A program made the translations under genes and the position numbers. The notes beneath the pieces were generated by a model, which made no database searches, was not told the origin of the DNA, and saw only the letters and a list, made by a program, of their open reading frames with translations. A DNA stretch of 64,000 nucleotides, taken from positions 124,001 through 188,000 of the forward strand of contig CANNCV010000001.1 in the NCBI GenBank assembly GCA_947503245.1. The letters are read 5' to 3'. Shown here one piece after another: positions 34,829-45,405 of this stretch (within the stretch, counting starts at the first letter, position 1; every line of letters starts with the position of its first letter). Source of the DNA: an uncultured Sphingomonadaceae bacterium (GTDB lineage Bacteria > Pseudomonadota > Alphaproteobacteria > Sphingomonadales > Sphingomonadaceae).

Positions 34829-37060
34829 TTATTGCGGGCGGTAACTTTCAAAACCTGCCGCCTCCAAGGCGTCGCGTGTAAAGAGAACCGGTTTCAATTT
34901 TTGCTGCACAAATAAAGGCGCTTGATCATTATAATGCGGGCTTTTCGGGCGCGTGGTTGCTGCGCCAAAGGGCCGGATCGATTGTGACGAGACATTGCCT
35001 TGTGCGTCCCATTCAACGAACATCAAAAAGCTATCGCCATGGACAATGGCCAGCCTGCCATCATCCTCAACCCGCCACCGCGTTGCTGCGCGCAATGCAT
35101 CACTGCCGCCAATATAGGGCAGGTCAACATCGCCATGACGCAGACGCAAAACATCACTCATGGGTGGATCAATTGATCCAAAATGCGTGTTCAGATGATC
35201 GACCGTTTTTTGCAGTTCTTCTTTCGCATCCAGCGTATCAATAAGCGAGCGACCGAGCGGCGCATTGAACAGCCCTGTATTCATCAGCATCAATGCCAGA
35301 GCATCGCCACTGCCTTTGCCATCAAGGTTCCAGTCCCAACCGGCCAACAGCGCCTGTGCCGTTTGCAAATCTACGTCGTCGCCAACATCAACCGCCAGCA
35401 ACGCATCCATCCATAATTTGGGATATTTGTCCTGCTCATATCCAGTATCATATTTGATCCGCTCAAGCTCTGCACGGCCGATCTTGCCTTCCGCTTCAAA
35501 AAGAGCGATTGCGCGCGCACCGCGATTGGTCCAATTTTCCTCAATACCCAGCAGCGGTGAAAAATCCTCACGCTGCAATTCATCGCCCGGCCCTGCAATA
35601 GTATAGGGCGTGTTATTGGCGTTCATAACATAGCCAGACGCTGGATTGACCAGCCTTGGCACTTGGTTCCAATTAACCGGCTGTTGCCAGATCAGATCAG
35701 ACCGGTCACCCGGCACAATAGAGCGCCAATTTACGCCCGCTTTTCTGTCAGGGAAACGGGCATTATAGAACATGCCGATATTACCCTCTTTGTCAGCATA
35801 GATGAAGTTGGTTGAAGGCACGCCCTGTATCGCCATGGCCGCTTGCCAATCGTCAAAATTTTGTGCTTTTTGCAGACGATAATATTGGGTGAGCATTGTC
35901 AAATCATCAATGCTGGCATAGCGCACCGCGAAATAACCTTTGTCATTTTTGATAACCGGGCCATGCGCTGAGCGATAGGTGGTTTGCGGATAAGGTATTG
36001 TAAAAGGACCATATTTGACCGGCAGCCATATAGTGTTGCTTTCCAAATCTCTCCATTCGCCATCCAGCTTATATTGGGTGCCGCTATCATTGACCGTCAG
36101 TTCATATACGTCGATCAAGTCAGGGCGGTTTACAGTATTGGTCCAACCCAGATTTTTGTTATGCCCCAAAAACGGGAAAGGTGATCCTGGGAAAGTTGCG
36201 CCAGCAAAATCCCAACCCTCTTCACTATGCACCACGAGTTCATACCATGCGACCGGCCCTTCCCAAGGCTGGTGCGTATTGGATACCAATCGCGTTACAT
36301 TGTCGCTCGATCGCTCAGGAGTGATGGCAAAGGCATTCGAGCCATTAAGCTCTGGATATCGACCAAGCGGGGTCATCATGCGCGGCGTTGATTCCGGTTT
36401 TGCTTGTGCCAATTTATCATTGGCCTCAGCTGCCTCTGTATCTCCACTCGGTGCCTTCGGGACATTCAGAGCCGGTCCACCATCAGCGCGCAATTCGGTG
36501 CCCGCCACCAAAGGTTCCAATGTCCGGTTTAACCCGTAAAAAAACGGTGATCGCAAGGCAAAACCGGCGGCCACGTCACGCCCATTAATGGGGAACAGGC
36601 CCGTAAGTGCAACTTCATCGGCATGCGTTTCAGCATAGTGGTTCATACCCGCAGCATAGCCATCCAATAATGCCTGTACATCATCTGGCAGCTCATCATA
36701 TTTATCCGCGACCGTTTTGCGCACCTTCAGCAAATGTGCAACATAATCTACCTGTGCGCCTTCGGCTCCATTAATGGCCCCCAAACGCCCACGTGTCATC
36801 GCGGCAACATCTTGCAAGGTTGAAAAATCATCCTCTGAATGCGCCCATGCTATGCCATAGGATACGTCCGCATCGGTTTTGCCAAAAATATGCGGCACGC
36901 CAAATTCATCGCGGTAGATTTCAACCTGATAATCGCGCTTCTCCGGCTCTGCGCCCGCAATAGGTTGCGCAAACCACGGTTCCCAAAAGGCAAGAAACAA
37001 GGCGACCAAAATCAGCAAAAGGGCAAGACCGGCGAGCGAACGTTTTATAATCAAAGCCAT
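34829..37060 (-). CDS. Penicillin-acylase-family Ntn hydrolase
   Basis: 743 residues. One N-terminal membrane segment or uncleaved signal (12-28), then RDEFGVPHIFG typical of the alpha subunit, and the cleavage point NG|SNAFAI with nucleophile Ser241, where the chain should self-cleave to give subunits. Later conserved segments: WTNTVNRPDLIDVYEL, NFIYADKEGNIG and NANNTPY. Members hydrolyse amide bonds of penicillins, cyclic lipopeptides or acyl-homoserine lactones; the substrate cannot be told. An approximately 40-residue polar insertion (about 200-230) lies just before the cleavage site. Confidence 0.92.
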   Translation of the reverse strand: MALIIKRSLAGLALLLILVALFLAFWEPWFAQPIAGAEPEKRDYQVEIYRDEFGVPHIFGKTDADVSYGIAWAHSEDDFSTLQDVAAMTRGRLGAINGAEGAQVDYVAHLLKVRKTVADKYDELPDDVQALLDGYAAGMNHYAETHADEVALTGLFPINGRDVAAGFALRSPFFYGLNRTLEPLVAGTELRADGGPALNVPKAPSGDTEAAEANDKLAQAKPESTPRMMTPLGRYPELNGSNAFAITPERSSDNVTRLVSNTHQPWEGPVAWYELVVHSEEGWDFAGATFPGSPFPFLGHNKNLGWTNTVNRPDLIDVYELTVNDSGTQYKLDGEWRDLESNTIWLPVKYGPFTIPYPQTTYRSAHGPVIKNDKGYFAVRYASIDDLTMLTQYYRLQKAQNFDDWQAAMAIQGVPSTNFIYADKEGNIGMFYNARFPDRKAGVNWRSIVPGDRSDLIWQQPVNWNQVPRLVNPASGYVMNANNTPYTIAGPGDELQREDFSPLLGIEENWTNRGARAIALFEAEGKIGRAELERIKYDTGYEQDKYPKLWMDALLAVDVGDDVDLQTAQALLAGWDWNLDGKGSGDALALMLMNTGLFNAPLGRSLIDTLDAKEELQKTVDHLNTHFGSIDPPMSDVLRLRHGDVDLPYIGGSDALRAATRWRVEDDGRLAIVHGDSFLMFVEWDAQGNVSSQSIRPFGAATTRPKSPHYNDQAPLFVQQKLKPVLFTRDALEAAGFESYRPQ

Positions 37061-37271
37061 GGGCGGACATTATAGCCTGCCCACCAAGCGGCAAGCAAAA
37101 ACTCTCCTCTCGCTTATGCACTATGGCGCTGATCAGCAATTTTATAGGGATAGCCACCGGCCCATTTTGGACTTGCAACAGCTTCACTCTGCCATATGTC
37201 AAAGCCATAACGACGCACGCAGAAATATTGCCGACATCGAAATGTTTTGCAGAGAGATTAGCCCTAGCCCT

Positions 37272-37299
37272 CTTGTGTGATAAAATGACAACACCATAT
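37272..37299 (+). promoter_or_regulatory. Possible RpoH (heat-shock) promoter of clpB
   Basis: CTTG, an 18-nt spacer, then CCATAT, about 47 nt before the clpB start. The CTTG -35 and CCATAT-like -10 fit alphaproteobacterial heat-shock promoters, and ClpB is a classic RpoH target. Half the support comes from that expectation. Confidence 0.45.
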
Positions 37300-37345
37300 C
37301 GAGCATGGGCATGATAGGATGTGATGAGAAGAGGATAAGCGCGCA

Positions 37346-39937
37346 ATGAATCTCGACAAATTTACGGATCGGGCAAAGGGCTTTTTGCAGTCCGCCCAGA
37401 CCATTGCCATAAGAATGAACCATCAGCGCATATCTCAGGCGCACGTCATCAAGGCGTTGCTGGAAGATAGCGAAGGCATGGCAAGTGGCCTGATCACGCG
37501 TGCCGGCGGGCAACCACAAACTGCCCAAAATGAGATTGATGCACTGCTCGCAAAGGTTCCGCAGGTGTCTGGCGGCGGCGCACAACAAACGCCGGGACTG
37601 GACAATGACACTGTCCGCTTGTTGGATAGTGCCGAACAGATTTCCGAAAAATCCGGTGATAGCTATGTCACTGTTGAGCGGCTTTTGCTTGCTGCGGTCA
37701 TCGCAAAGAACACTGATGTTGGTAAAGCGCTCGCCAAAGCCAATCTGACGGCAGAAGCACTCAATAGCGCAATTAATGATCTACGTGGCGGTCGCACGGC
37801 GCAAACTGCCGGTGCCGAAGATAATTATGAAGCGATGAAAAAATATGCTCGTGACCTGACCGAAGCTGCACATGATGGCAAGCTTGATCCGGTTATCGGC
37901 CGCGATGAGGAAATCCGCCGGACAATCCAGATATTGGCGCGGCGCAGCAAGAATAACCCTGTGCTCATTGGCGAACCTGGTGTTGGTAAGACGGCCATTG
38001 CTGAGGGCATGGCGCTGCGTATTGCCAATGGCGACGTGCCCGATAGCCTGAAAGACCGGCGGCTTATGTCGTTGGATATGGGTTCATTAATTGCTGGCGC
38101 AAAATATCGCGGTGAATTTGAAGAACGCCTAAAATCTGTGCTCGACGAAGTTCGCAGCGCCGATGGCGAAATGATTTTGTTCATTGATGAGATGCACACT
38201 CTTATCGGCGCGGGCGCTTCTGAAGGCTCTATGGATGCTTCCAATCTGCTGAAACCTGCTTTGGCGCGCGGTGAGTTGCACTGTATTGGCGCAACCACTT
38301 TGGATGAATATCAAAAATATGTTGAGAAGGACGCTGCTTTACAGCGCCGTTTTCAACCTGTTTTTGTCGATGAACCCAATGTTGAAGATACAATCTCCAT
38401 ATTGCGCGGGCTTAAGGAAAAATATGAGCTGCACCATGGTGTACGCATTACCGATGGCGCGCTGGTTGCCTCTGCCACTTTGTCGCATCGTTATATCGCT
38501 GACCGTTTTCTGCCGGACAAAGCCATAGACTTGATGGACGAAGCCGCGAGCCGTATCCGCATGGAAGTTGAATCAAAGCCGGAAGAAATCGAGATCCTTG
38601 ATCGCCGGATTATTCAGCTAAAAATTGAACAGGCTGCCCTGTCAAAAGAGAGCGATTCCGCATCGCAAGATCGTTTGGTCAATCTTGAAAAAGAACTGTC
38701 CGAACTGGAGCAGCAATCCACCGAATTGACAACGCGCTGGCAAAATGAGCGCGACAAGATTGAAGCAGAGGGCAAGCTGAAAGAAGAGCTTGATGCTGCA
38801 CGGATTGAGCTGGAGCAGGCACAAAGAGCTGGCGATCTGGCAAAAGCGGGGGAGCTGTCCTATGGACGTATTCCCGAGCTGGAACGCAAACTTACTGAAG
38901 CTGCAGATGCGACCGAAGGCGCCATGTTACGCGAAGAGGTCACAGACGAAGATATTGCATCAGTCGTCTCGCGCTGGACCGGCATTCCAATTGATAAGAT
39001 GATGGAAGGCGAGCGCGAAAAACTGCTCGCGATGGAAGAGAATATCGGCAAACGGGTCATTGGACAAAAAGATGCCATTGTGGCCGTGTCCAAAGCGGTG
39101 CGCCGTTCACGCGCTGGATTGCAAGACCCAAACCGGCCTTTGGGCAGTTTCCTCTTCCTCGGCCCCACCGGCGTTGGCAAGACCGAACTGACCAAAGCAT
39201 TGGCCGGTTTCCTGTTCGATGATGATCAGGCCATGGTGCGGATAGATATGTCCGAATTTATGGAAAAACATTCGGTCAGCCGTCTGATCGGCGCGCCTCC
39301 AGGCTATGTTGGTTATGATGAGGGCGGCGTATTAACCGAAGCCGTTCGGCGCAGACCCTATCAGGTCATCTTGTTCGACGAGGTTGAAAAAGCGCATTCA
39401 GATGTTTTCAATGTGCTGCTGCAAGTGCTTGATGACGGGCATTTGACAGATGGACAGGGCCGCAAAGTCGACTTTTCCAACACACTAATTATTTTGACAT
39501 CAAATCTTGGCGCGCATCATCTCGCCGCTATGACAGATGATCAAAAGGTCGCCGATGTTGAACCACAGGTCATGGACGTCGTCCGTGGGCATTTCCGTCC
39601 TGAATTTCTTAACAGATTGGACGAGATTATTCTTTTCCATCGCCTAGCGCTTGAGCATATGGCACCGATTGTTGACCTTCAGGTCGCGCGCGTACGCAAA
39701 TTGCTGCTCGACAGGAAGATTATGATCACGCTCGATGATAGTGCCAGAACTTGGCTCGCACGCGTCGGCTATGATCCGGTTTACGGTGCACGGCCGCTAA
39801 AACGTGCCGTGCAACGCTATCTACAAGATCCGTTAGCAGACATGATCTTACGCGGAGATGTGCCCGATGGTTCAACAATCACGGCAAGTGATGGTGACGG
39901 GGCATTAAGTTTGGTGGTCACTAAATCAGACAAATAA
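37346..39937 (+). CDS. clpB: Disaggregase ClpB
   Basis: 863 residues. N-terminal domain ([18 protein letters not shown]), first AAA+ with Walker A GEPGVGKT at about 209-216 and Walker [11 protein letters not shown], a coiled-coil middle domain (about 410-530) with Glu/Lys-rich heptads, and second AAA+ with Walker A GPTGVGKT near 606 and the closing [18 protein letters not shown]. With DnaK it pulls proteins from aggregates. GAGGA precedes the ATG. Terminated by a strong hairpin. Confidence 0.98.
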   Translation: MNLDKFTDRAKGFLQSAQTIAIRMNHQRISQAHVIKALLEDSEGMASGLITRAGGQPQTAQNEIDALLAKVPQVSGGGAQQTPGLDNDTVRLLDSAEQISEKSGDSYVTVERLLLAAVIAKNTDVGKALAKANLTAEALNSAINDLRGGRTAQTAGAEDNYEAMKKYARDLTEAAHDGKLDPVIGRDEEIRRTIQILARRSKNNPVLIGEPGVGKTAIAEGMALRIANGDVPDSLKDRRLMSLDMGSLIAGAKYRGEFEERLKSVLDEVRSADGEMILFIDEMHTLIGAGASEGSMDASNLLKPALARGELHCIGATTLDEYQKYVEKDAALQRRFQPVFVDEPNVEDTISILRGLKEKYELHHGVRITDGALVASATLSHRYIADRFLPDKAIDLMDEAASRIRMEVESKPEEIEILDRRIIQLKIEQAALSKESDSASQDRLVNLEKELSELEQQSTELTTRWQNERDKIEAEGKLKEELDAARIELEQAQRAGDLAKAGELSYGRIPELERKLTEAADATEGAMLREEVTDEDIASVVSRWTGIPIDKMMEGEREKLLAMEENIGKRVIGQKDAIVAVSKAVRRSRAGLQDPNRPLGSFLFLGPTGVGKTELTKALAGFLFDDDQAMVRIDMSEFMEKHSVSRLIGAPPGYVGYDEGGVLTEAVRRRPYQVILFDEVEKAHSDVFNVLLQVLDDGHLTDGQGRKVDFSNTLIILTSNLGAHHLAAMTDDQKVADVEPQVMDVVRGHFRPEFLNRLDEIILFHRLALEHMAPIVDLQVARVRKLLLDRKIMITLDDSARTWLARVGYDPVYGARPLKRAVQRYLQDPLADMILRGDVPDGSTITASDGDGALSLVVTKSDK

Positions 39938-39972
39938 AATTTTGGAATTTGTTTTGGTCTAATAAAGATACA

Positions 39973-40000
39973 AAAAGAGCGGCATGACTGCCGCTCTTTT
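39973..40000. terminator. Bidirectional terminator of clpB and the gene at 40028
   Basis: A 12-bp stem AAAAGAGCGGCA/TGCCGCTCTTTT... (39973-39984 with 39989-40000) and a 4-nt loop, with A-run and T-run at its two ends. It lies between convergent genes. Confidence 0.92.
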
Positions 40001-40027
40001 GCTATCAAACTAACGAATTCGTATTGG

Positions 40028-40345
40028 TTAATTAACATTCCCACGTGAAGTATTGTCTTCAGCTAATTCGCGTGAAAGACGATTTTGGTCACGACTTACT
40101 TGAGCCCATTCCCGGTTCGTTAGACACACCCTGCGCTTACGCGACAATGAACCAATGATACTTTCGCGCTTACAGCGAATATAATCTGGGTGCCTACGGT
40201 CAGTAATTTTCTCTGGCTTCGCTTTCTTCTCTTCTTTTGTTTCAGTAGAAGCCGTTGAAGTTTCCGTATTTGTTTCTGTTTGCGCAAAAGCAGGCGTCAA
40301 AATCAAAGCAGAAAGGGGAAGTGTTGCTAATAATATAGTTTTCAT
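40028..40345 (-). CDS. Small exported basic protein, function unknown
   Basis: 105 residues from MKTILLATLPLSALILTPAFAQ, a signal peptide ending AFA; GGAAT precedes the ATG. The mature part has a Thr/Glu-rich low-complexity linker and a C-terminal basic block DYIRCKRESIIGSLSRKRRVCLTNREWAQVSRDQN with two Cys. I have seen this CRRxxxxGSxxxxxRxC-type pattern in sphingomonad periplasmic proteins without a function. Single gene between terminators. Confidence 0.7.
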   Translation of the reverse strand: MKTILLATLPLSALILTPAFAQTETNTETSTASTETKEEKKAKPEKITDRRHPDYIRCKRESIIGSLSRKRRVCLTNREWAQVSRDQNRLSRELAEDNTSRGNVN

Positions 40346-40385
40346 AACAGATTCCTTTTTGTCGCTTTTAGCAGTCTGCAATAAA

Positions 40386-40411
40386 AAAGGGCGGGTTGCA
40401 ACCCGCCCTTT
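40386..40411 (-). terminator. Terminator of the TonB receptor gene
   Basis: AAAGGGCGGGTT (40386-40397) and AACCCGCCCTTT (40400-40411) form a 12-bp stem with a 2-nt loop; read on the minus strand the T-run TTTTAT follows. It lies 26 nt past the receptor stop. Confidence 0.92.
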
Positions 40412-40436
40412 CTTTTATCTCAGTTCTAAGACTGGA

Positions 40437-43400
40437 TTAGAAGCTGAAGCGTACAGCAGCGCTGAAACGACGACCCAAAGCATCGAATGTCGATGGGAAG
40501 ATGTTACCACTGTTAAACGCTGTTGAACCGATGTTCGAACCAACAACTGAAGGTTGGTTATCAAACAGGTTGGTTACAGTGACTGTCAACAGAACATTTT
40601 CACTTACGTCCCACTGACCGGAAAGATCAAAATAGCTCTCCGATGGGATTTGTCCAAAGTCAACTTCTTGACCGTCAAGACCTGTTGAAGCACCGACAAA
40701 CGCTGGGCCACTACCACCATCAGCTGGCAGAAGAGCATCAAGAGGCTCTTGCTCGAAAGAGCTCAAGAAACGCCAGCGAAGAGACAATGTCAGTTCATCC
40801 GCAAACGTCAATGTAGTACGCTGTGACCATGTAAATTCAGGCTGGAGCGAACCACAGTTTACACTGAAGAAACCGATACAGTCACGATTGATAGATGTTG
40901 GGAGAGCCTGGAAGCGGTTCTCATTGGTCCAAGTACCATCAAATGACAGGTTCAAACCGATATCATCAGTCAAATCTGTTCCATAACGGATGCTGAGATC
41001 AATACCATCAGTTTCAATCCGACCCAAGTTACTGGCATTCAGCAACAAACCTAACAATTCATTAGGCGCGCCACTCAAACCGCCAGTTGTTGGGTTACGA
41101 TCGATTAACTGACAGAATGGATCGTTGATATCAGGTGTTCCATCGAAACAACCGCCAATAATATCACCTGTCGCAGGAGCAGAGACCGCACCGTTCAGGA
41201 TAATATTGAAATAATCGACAGTTACAGACAAGCCTGGGATAATTGAAGGCTGTGCTACGATACCAACATTCCAAGTATCAGCAGTTTCAACACCAAGATC
41301 GGGGTTACCACCAGTTGTAATGTTGATCTGACCAGCAATTGGCTGCGGAATAGATCCTACTACCGGCGCACCTTGTGCCAAACAAACTGCGGTCAAAGCA
41401 GCATCTCCTACTGGAGCAGCGCCAGCGCAAGGGTCAACAGCCAAGTTACCAAGGTTTGTCACCACAGGTGCAAACAATTCACCGATGTTTGGAGCACGTG
41501 ATGAACGTGCATAGTTACCGCGGATTTTAAGACCAATGAACGGCTCCCATGTACCACCAGCTTTCCAAGTGAACTCAGTTCCTGCAGTAGAATAGTCAGA
41601 GTAACGAGCACCAAGATCAATGGTTAGACTTTCAGCAAAAGCTTCACCTTCAAACAATGGGATAGCAAGTTCGCCAAAGATATCAAAAACGTCGTAAGCT
41701 CCATCGATGTCAGGAGCAGCACCGCCACCACCGACAACCGCACCAGGGGTTTGCGAAGCTTCATCTGAAGTACGTGAAGCGTTAAATTCACGATATTCTG
41801 CACCAACAGCGAAACTTACCGGTGTTTGAGCGAAAGCAAATCCACCAAAGTCACCAGAAATCAAACCGTTAACAGTAGCGATGGTTGAAGTGTTGGTAAC
41901 AGACTGAGTCAAGCCAAATACGAAATCGATTTGCTCTTGCGTGATGCTGCCCAATTCACCGAAGAGGTTCAATGGCACACAAGCTGCATCGACAGTGGTA
42001 CCTGCAACAGCAGACTGCGTACATACTGGAGTACCTGTTCCATCATCGATAGCGATCAATGAGTTTTGTAGCTGTTCGAACCGCGCAAAACCTGTTTGCG
42101 TCTGGACACGATCTGACTCACCATAAGTACCGGAAACTTCCCAATTGATCGAGTCGGTAATACCGCCACGAGCGCCGACAGCGATATTAAATACTGTTGT
42201 TTGGAATGAAGAGTTACGAGTACCAGCCTCAACAGAACGACGCGGGATCAAACCGTTTGCAATAACAAAATCAGGGTTGTCACTGCCGTCTGCTAAAGTT
42301 GCACCAAATGGTGTGTTAATAGCCGCAGTACATGCTGCATCGCTAAGAGCCAAGGCACCGCAAAGCCCTTGCGCAACGCCATCGTTAATGAATGGGTTGT
42401 TCAAGTTAATGGCATAGGTGTTAAAGAATGAACCACCTGGAGCAATGATAGTCTCAACGGTCTGACGTGAGAATACCGCTTGCGAAAATACTTCAAGAGC
42501 ATCCGACACTTCATAACGTGCTGAGCTGTAAATGTTGAAACGCTCAAACGGTGTTTGGAAAATGTTGAATGGGTTGAAGTTAAACGGTCCAGCGCCGCCG
42601 CTGAAGCCAGGGGCGAAGCCGTTAGCAGCTGGATCAACTTGTCCAACAAGTGCAGTACCAGAAGGCGCCAAAGTCGGGCTGCCGTCAGGATTCAATAATG
42701 CCACACCGTTAGCATCAAATTGCGGTACTAATGGGCCTTGCGCAGCAAAGAACAAGTTTGAAGGCACAGTATTGCCTGAACCGCCAGCAGCGCCAGTGAA
42801 TGAGTTAATGTTGTTAACTGAGAAAGCACGGTCGCCCTGGAATACCTCGTCTTGGTCCTGATAACCAACACTCAATACCGCGTTACCGCGACCATCGTCA
42901 AAGTTAGCACCGATCGTCAGCTCAGCACGGAAAATGTTGCCGTCGCCTTCTTCAGTGATTGTTTGGCTAAGGTTTGCTTCCAGACCGGAGAAATCATCTT
43001 TGGTGATGAAGTTAACAACACCAGAAATAGCGTCAGCACCATATGTCGTCACAGCACCGGAGGTCAGAATATCTGTACGCTCAATAACTGCGAGTGGGAT
43101 GTTGTTCAAATCGACAACACCGCCTACGCCTGAAGGAACAACACGGCGACCATCAAGCAAAACAAGGTTACGGTTTGAGCCAATACCGCGAAGGTTAACG
43201 AAGGAAGCACCGCCGTTACCGTTGTTAACAGCAGAACCAATGCTAGGAACCGCTGATGGAAGTTCGCGGAGGAACTGCTCAGCAGTAGCTGTTTGACGCA
43301 GTGTCAATTCTTCGGAAGTAACAACGCCAACTGGTGTAGAAAGTTCTAGGTTAGGATTGGTGATGCGCGTGCCGGTAACAACAATCGCCTCATCATCAGC

Positions 43401-43520
43401 ATCAGCCACATCGTCAGCTTCAGCTTCCTGAGCCATTGCTGGTGACGCGACCAAGGTGAGACCAATTATTGCCGGAGCAACGCCCGCTTTAAGCGCGCTA
43501 ATAAAATTTGTTTTTTTCAC
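40437..43520 (-). CDS. TonB-dependent outer-membrane receptor
   Basis: 1027 residues from a GTG start (no ATG fits). Signal peptide ending SPAMA, a short acidic leader, TonB-box-like AIVVTGTRI, plug domain with VNLRGIGSNRNLVLLDGRRVVP and TTYGADAISGVVNFITK, then a long barrel ending in ...RRFSAAVRFSF with terminal Phe. There is no STN domain or anti-sigma factor nearby. Such receptors take up siderophores, vitamins or glycans; its size is that of the sphingomonad receptors for organic compounds, ligand unknown. Own promoter and terminator. Confidence 0.96.
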   Translation of the reverse strand: MKKTNFISALKAGVAPAIIGLTLVASPAMAQEAEADDVADADDEAIVVTGTRITNPNLELSTPVGVVTSEELTLRQTATAEQFLRELPSAVPSIGSAVNNGNGGASFVNLRGIGSNRNLVLLDGRRVVPSGVGGVVDLNNIPLAVIERTDILTSGAVTTYGADAISGVVNFITKDDFSGLEANLSQTITEEGDGNIFRAELTIGANFDDGRGNAVLSVGYQDQDEVFQGDRAFSVNNINSFTGAAGGSGNTVPSNLFFAAQGPLVPQFDANGVALLNPDGSPTLAPSGTALVGQVDPAANGFAPGFSGGAGPFNFNPFNIFQTPFERFNIYSSARYEVSDALEVFSQAVFSRQTVETIIAPGGSFFNTYAINLNNPFINDGVAQGLCGALALSDAACTAAINTPFGATLADGSDNPDFVIANGLIPRRSVEAGTRNSSFQTTVFNIAVGARGGITDSINWEVSGTYGESDRVQTQTGFARFEQLQNSLIAIDDGTGTPVCTQSAVAGTTVDAACVPLNLFGELGSITQEQIDFVFGLTQSVTNTSTIATVNGLISGDFGGFAFAQTPVSFAVGAEYREFNASRTSDEASQTPGAVVGGGGAAPDIDGAYDVFDIFGELAIPLFEGEAFAESLTIDLGARYSDYSTAGTEFTWKAGGTWEPFIGLKIRGNYARSSRAPNIGELFAPVVTNLGNLAVDPCAGAAPVGDAALTAVCLAQGAPVVGSIPQPIAGQINITTGGNPDLGVETADTWNVGIVAQPSIIPGLSVTVDYFNIILNGAVSAPATGDIIGGCFDGTPDINDPFCQLIDRNPTTGGLSGAPNELLGLLLNASNLGRIETDGIDLSIRYGTDLTDDIGLNLSFDGTWTNENRFQALPTSINRDCIGFFSVNCGSLQPEFTWSQRTTLTFADELTLSLRWRFLSSFEQEPLDALLPADGGSGPAFVGASTGLDGQEVDFGQIPSESYFDLSGQWDVSENVLLTVTVTNLFDNQPSVVGSNIGSTAFNSGNIFPSTFDALGRRFSAAVRFSF

Positions 43521-43649
43521 TGTAGGTTCCCTTTTTTGTCAGCGCATCAAGAATCCACCAGAAAAGCGGACGCTATTAATGCTGTCTCCATCAAAATAAT
43601 TCCTCTGGGCCAAAAATGTAAAGTCCTTCAATAGCGTGAAAGCTGCTTT

Positions 43650-43662
43650 GCAACATTGTTGC
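43650..43662. promoter_or_regulatory. Dyad in the divergent region of the TonB receptor
   Basis: GCAACA-T-TGTTGC is a perfect 6+1+6 palindrome, and a third half-like copy (GGCAAC) lies at 43671-43676. It is between the GTG of the receptor (130 nt) and the divergent gene at 43806. It may be an operator for either. Confidence 0.4.
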
Positions 43663-43805
43663 GACATTTTGGCAACAAATTAGTAACATATGAAACTAAT
43701 GCTTTCGGAACTTTACGCTTCCGCTATTTTCATCCCCAAAGCCTTGAAGCTGGCCAGCATTCCCGTGTAGGCTTATTGAAACACATATTGCCGAGGATGC
43801 TATAT

Positions 43806-44393
43806 ATGCGCAATCAATCAAAATTTGCAGGACTCTGTTTTGATATCGAAACAGCAAAAACCATATTCTTTATCATTATTGGTTTTGCGGCAATGCTGAC
43901 CTCTCCATTGGCTGCGCAACCGCAAAAAGGCGCGGAAGAATCAAAATTCCCGCAACCGCAGGCACTGCAAGAAATCGTCGCTTGTCAGAGCATTTCGGAC
44001 GATATCGAGAGGCTTAAATGCTATGATTCATCTGTCACTCAGTTCACCTCTGCCGCCGAGAGTGGAGAAGTTATTGTTGCTGAGAAAAAGGTGGTGGATG
44101 AAGCCCGTAAAGAAGTCTTTGGCTTAAGCGTGTCGGACAATCCTATTTTCGGGAACAAAGATGATGATGGGGTCAAATCTATAGAATCAACCATCGCGTC
44201 TGCCAGAAAACAACGGAACGGAAAATGGATTATAAGGCTGGAAAATGGAGCCAGCTGGCGTCAAACAAGCACGCGGTCATTGAGCCGTGATCCCAAGCCT
44301 GGTCAAAAAATCATCATTGAGCGAGCATTACTGGGCAGTTTCAAAGCACGAATCGAAGGTCGCAGAGCGTTCAAAGTGCTTCGCGTTAGGTAA
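43806..44393 (+). CDS. Exported protein with an ACQxIxDDxERLxCYD motif
   Basis: 195 residues from ATG 43806 (GAGGA 9 nt upstream; earlier ATGs at 43797 and 43656 are less likely). A hydrophobic stretch (about 20-36) ends PLAAQ. The mature part opens with IVACQSISDDIERLKCYDSSV, a Cys pair motif found in several periplasmic proteins, and ends in a beta-rich domain RKQRNGKWIIRLENGASWRQTS...GQKIIIERALLGSFKARIEG that resembles an OB or SH3 fold. Function unknown. Confidence 0.7.
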   Translation: MRNQSKFAGLCFDIETAKTIFFIIIGFAAMLTSPLAAQPQKGAEESKFPQPQALQEIVACQSISDDIERLKCYDSSVTQFTSAAESGEVIVAEKKVVDEARKEVFGLSVSDNPIFGNKDDDGVKSIESTIASARKQRNGKWIIRLENGASWRQTSTRSLSRDPKPGQKIIIERALLGSFKARIEGRRAFKVLRVR

Positions 44394-44445
44394 AAACGCA
44401 TAAAAGTCGCGATAGGACGGACTCTAATACTCCTATTGCGACACT

Positions 44446-45405
44446 CTATTGTGGCATTGGCCCTGTCAGTGACATTGGGTCAAGCCGTGCGGCGTTCCAT
44501 TTCATGCTCCAATGTAAGTGCGGGCCAGTAGCGCTCCCGGTTGATCCGATATTGCCGATATACTGACCTTTTTTGACACTATCGCCTTCATCTACCGCGA
44601 TTTTGGACAAATGCAGAAAGGCGCTGTTGAGGCCCATGCCATGGTCCAGCATAAGCAAATGGCCTTCAAGGCTGAACGGTTTGCGTGCTGCCAAGGTTAC
44701 CACGCCATCTGCCGGCGCAACAATCGGCGTGCCGTTGGCGCGCGCGATATCGACCCCTGTATGATAGCCACCCGGCACACCGGCATATATACGTTGATTG
44801 CCAAAGCGACCTGATATCCGCCCCGTGGCGGGCCAAATAAATTGCTGACGCCATCCCTGACTGTCCGATTGGAAAGCACGGGCAGCGACAATCCGTTCCA
44901 ATTCCGGCGCACGTCTTTTCTGGAATGCCGCGCTGGCCGTCCGCTTACGTCGCGGCAGATTTACTCTCTCGATATTCCATTTGCGCGGATTAACAATCAA
45001 TGTCCGGCTTTCAACGCGGCCAGAGGAAAATGTAACGCGCAATAAAGCCTGATTCGCGGCATCGCGGTTAAAGCCAAGCAGAAAGTTGCCATCATCGGCA
45101 ATATCGATATTCTGACCGTCAAACTCTATCGCCACGGCATCGGGCGAAACTTTGCCAAGCAGCACTCCGCCCTGACTTGCCGTATCAGCCAATAACAATT
45201 GCTCTGTAGCGGCGGCATCTGGTGCAATGTCATTTTGTAGTTCTGACGCAGCGGGTGACGCAGCGGGCGCATCCAAAGATGATTCCGTCGCTGCCTTAAC
45301 CGGTACTTCGCTTTTCCCATCATCAACCGCTGCATTATCGAATGCATAGCCACTGCCGATCAAGACAAGTGCCGAGGCACCGACCATGATAAGACGCGAT
45401 ACCAT
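44446..45405 (-). CDS. M23-family metallopeptidase (LytM domain)
   Basis: 319 residues. N-terminal signal or anchor segment (1-21), acidic linker, a beta domain (about 80-145), then the LytM domain: zinc ligands His215 and Asp219 (GGYHTGVDIARANG), catalytic His265 and H-L-H at 296-298. All are present, so an active peptidoglycan endopeptidase is expected, or an activator if the amidases need it. The start shares one base with the DUF2093 stop (TAATG). Confidence 0.93.
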   Translation of the reverse strand: MVSRLIMVGASALVLIGSGYAFDNAAVDDGKSEVPVKAATESSLDAPAASPAASELQNDIAPDAAATEQLLLADTASQGGVLLGKVSPDAVAIEFDGQNIDIADDGNFLLGFNRDAANQALLRVTFSSGRVESRTLIVNPRKWNIERVNLPRRKRTASAAFQKRRAPELERIVAARAFQSDSQGWRQQFIWPATGRISGRFGNQRIYAGVPGGYHTGVDIARANGTPIVAPADGVVTLAARKPFSLEGHLLMLDHGMGLNSAFLHLSKIAVDEGDSVKKGQYIGNIGSTGSATGPHLHWSMKWNAARLDPMSLTGPMPQ

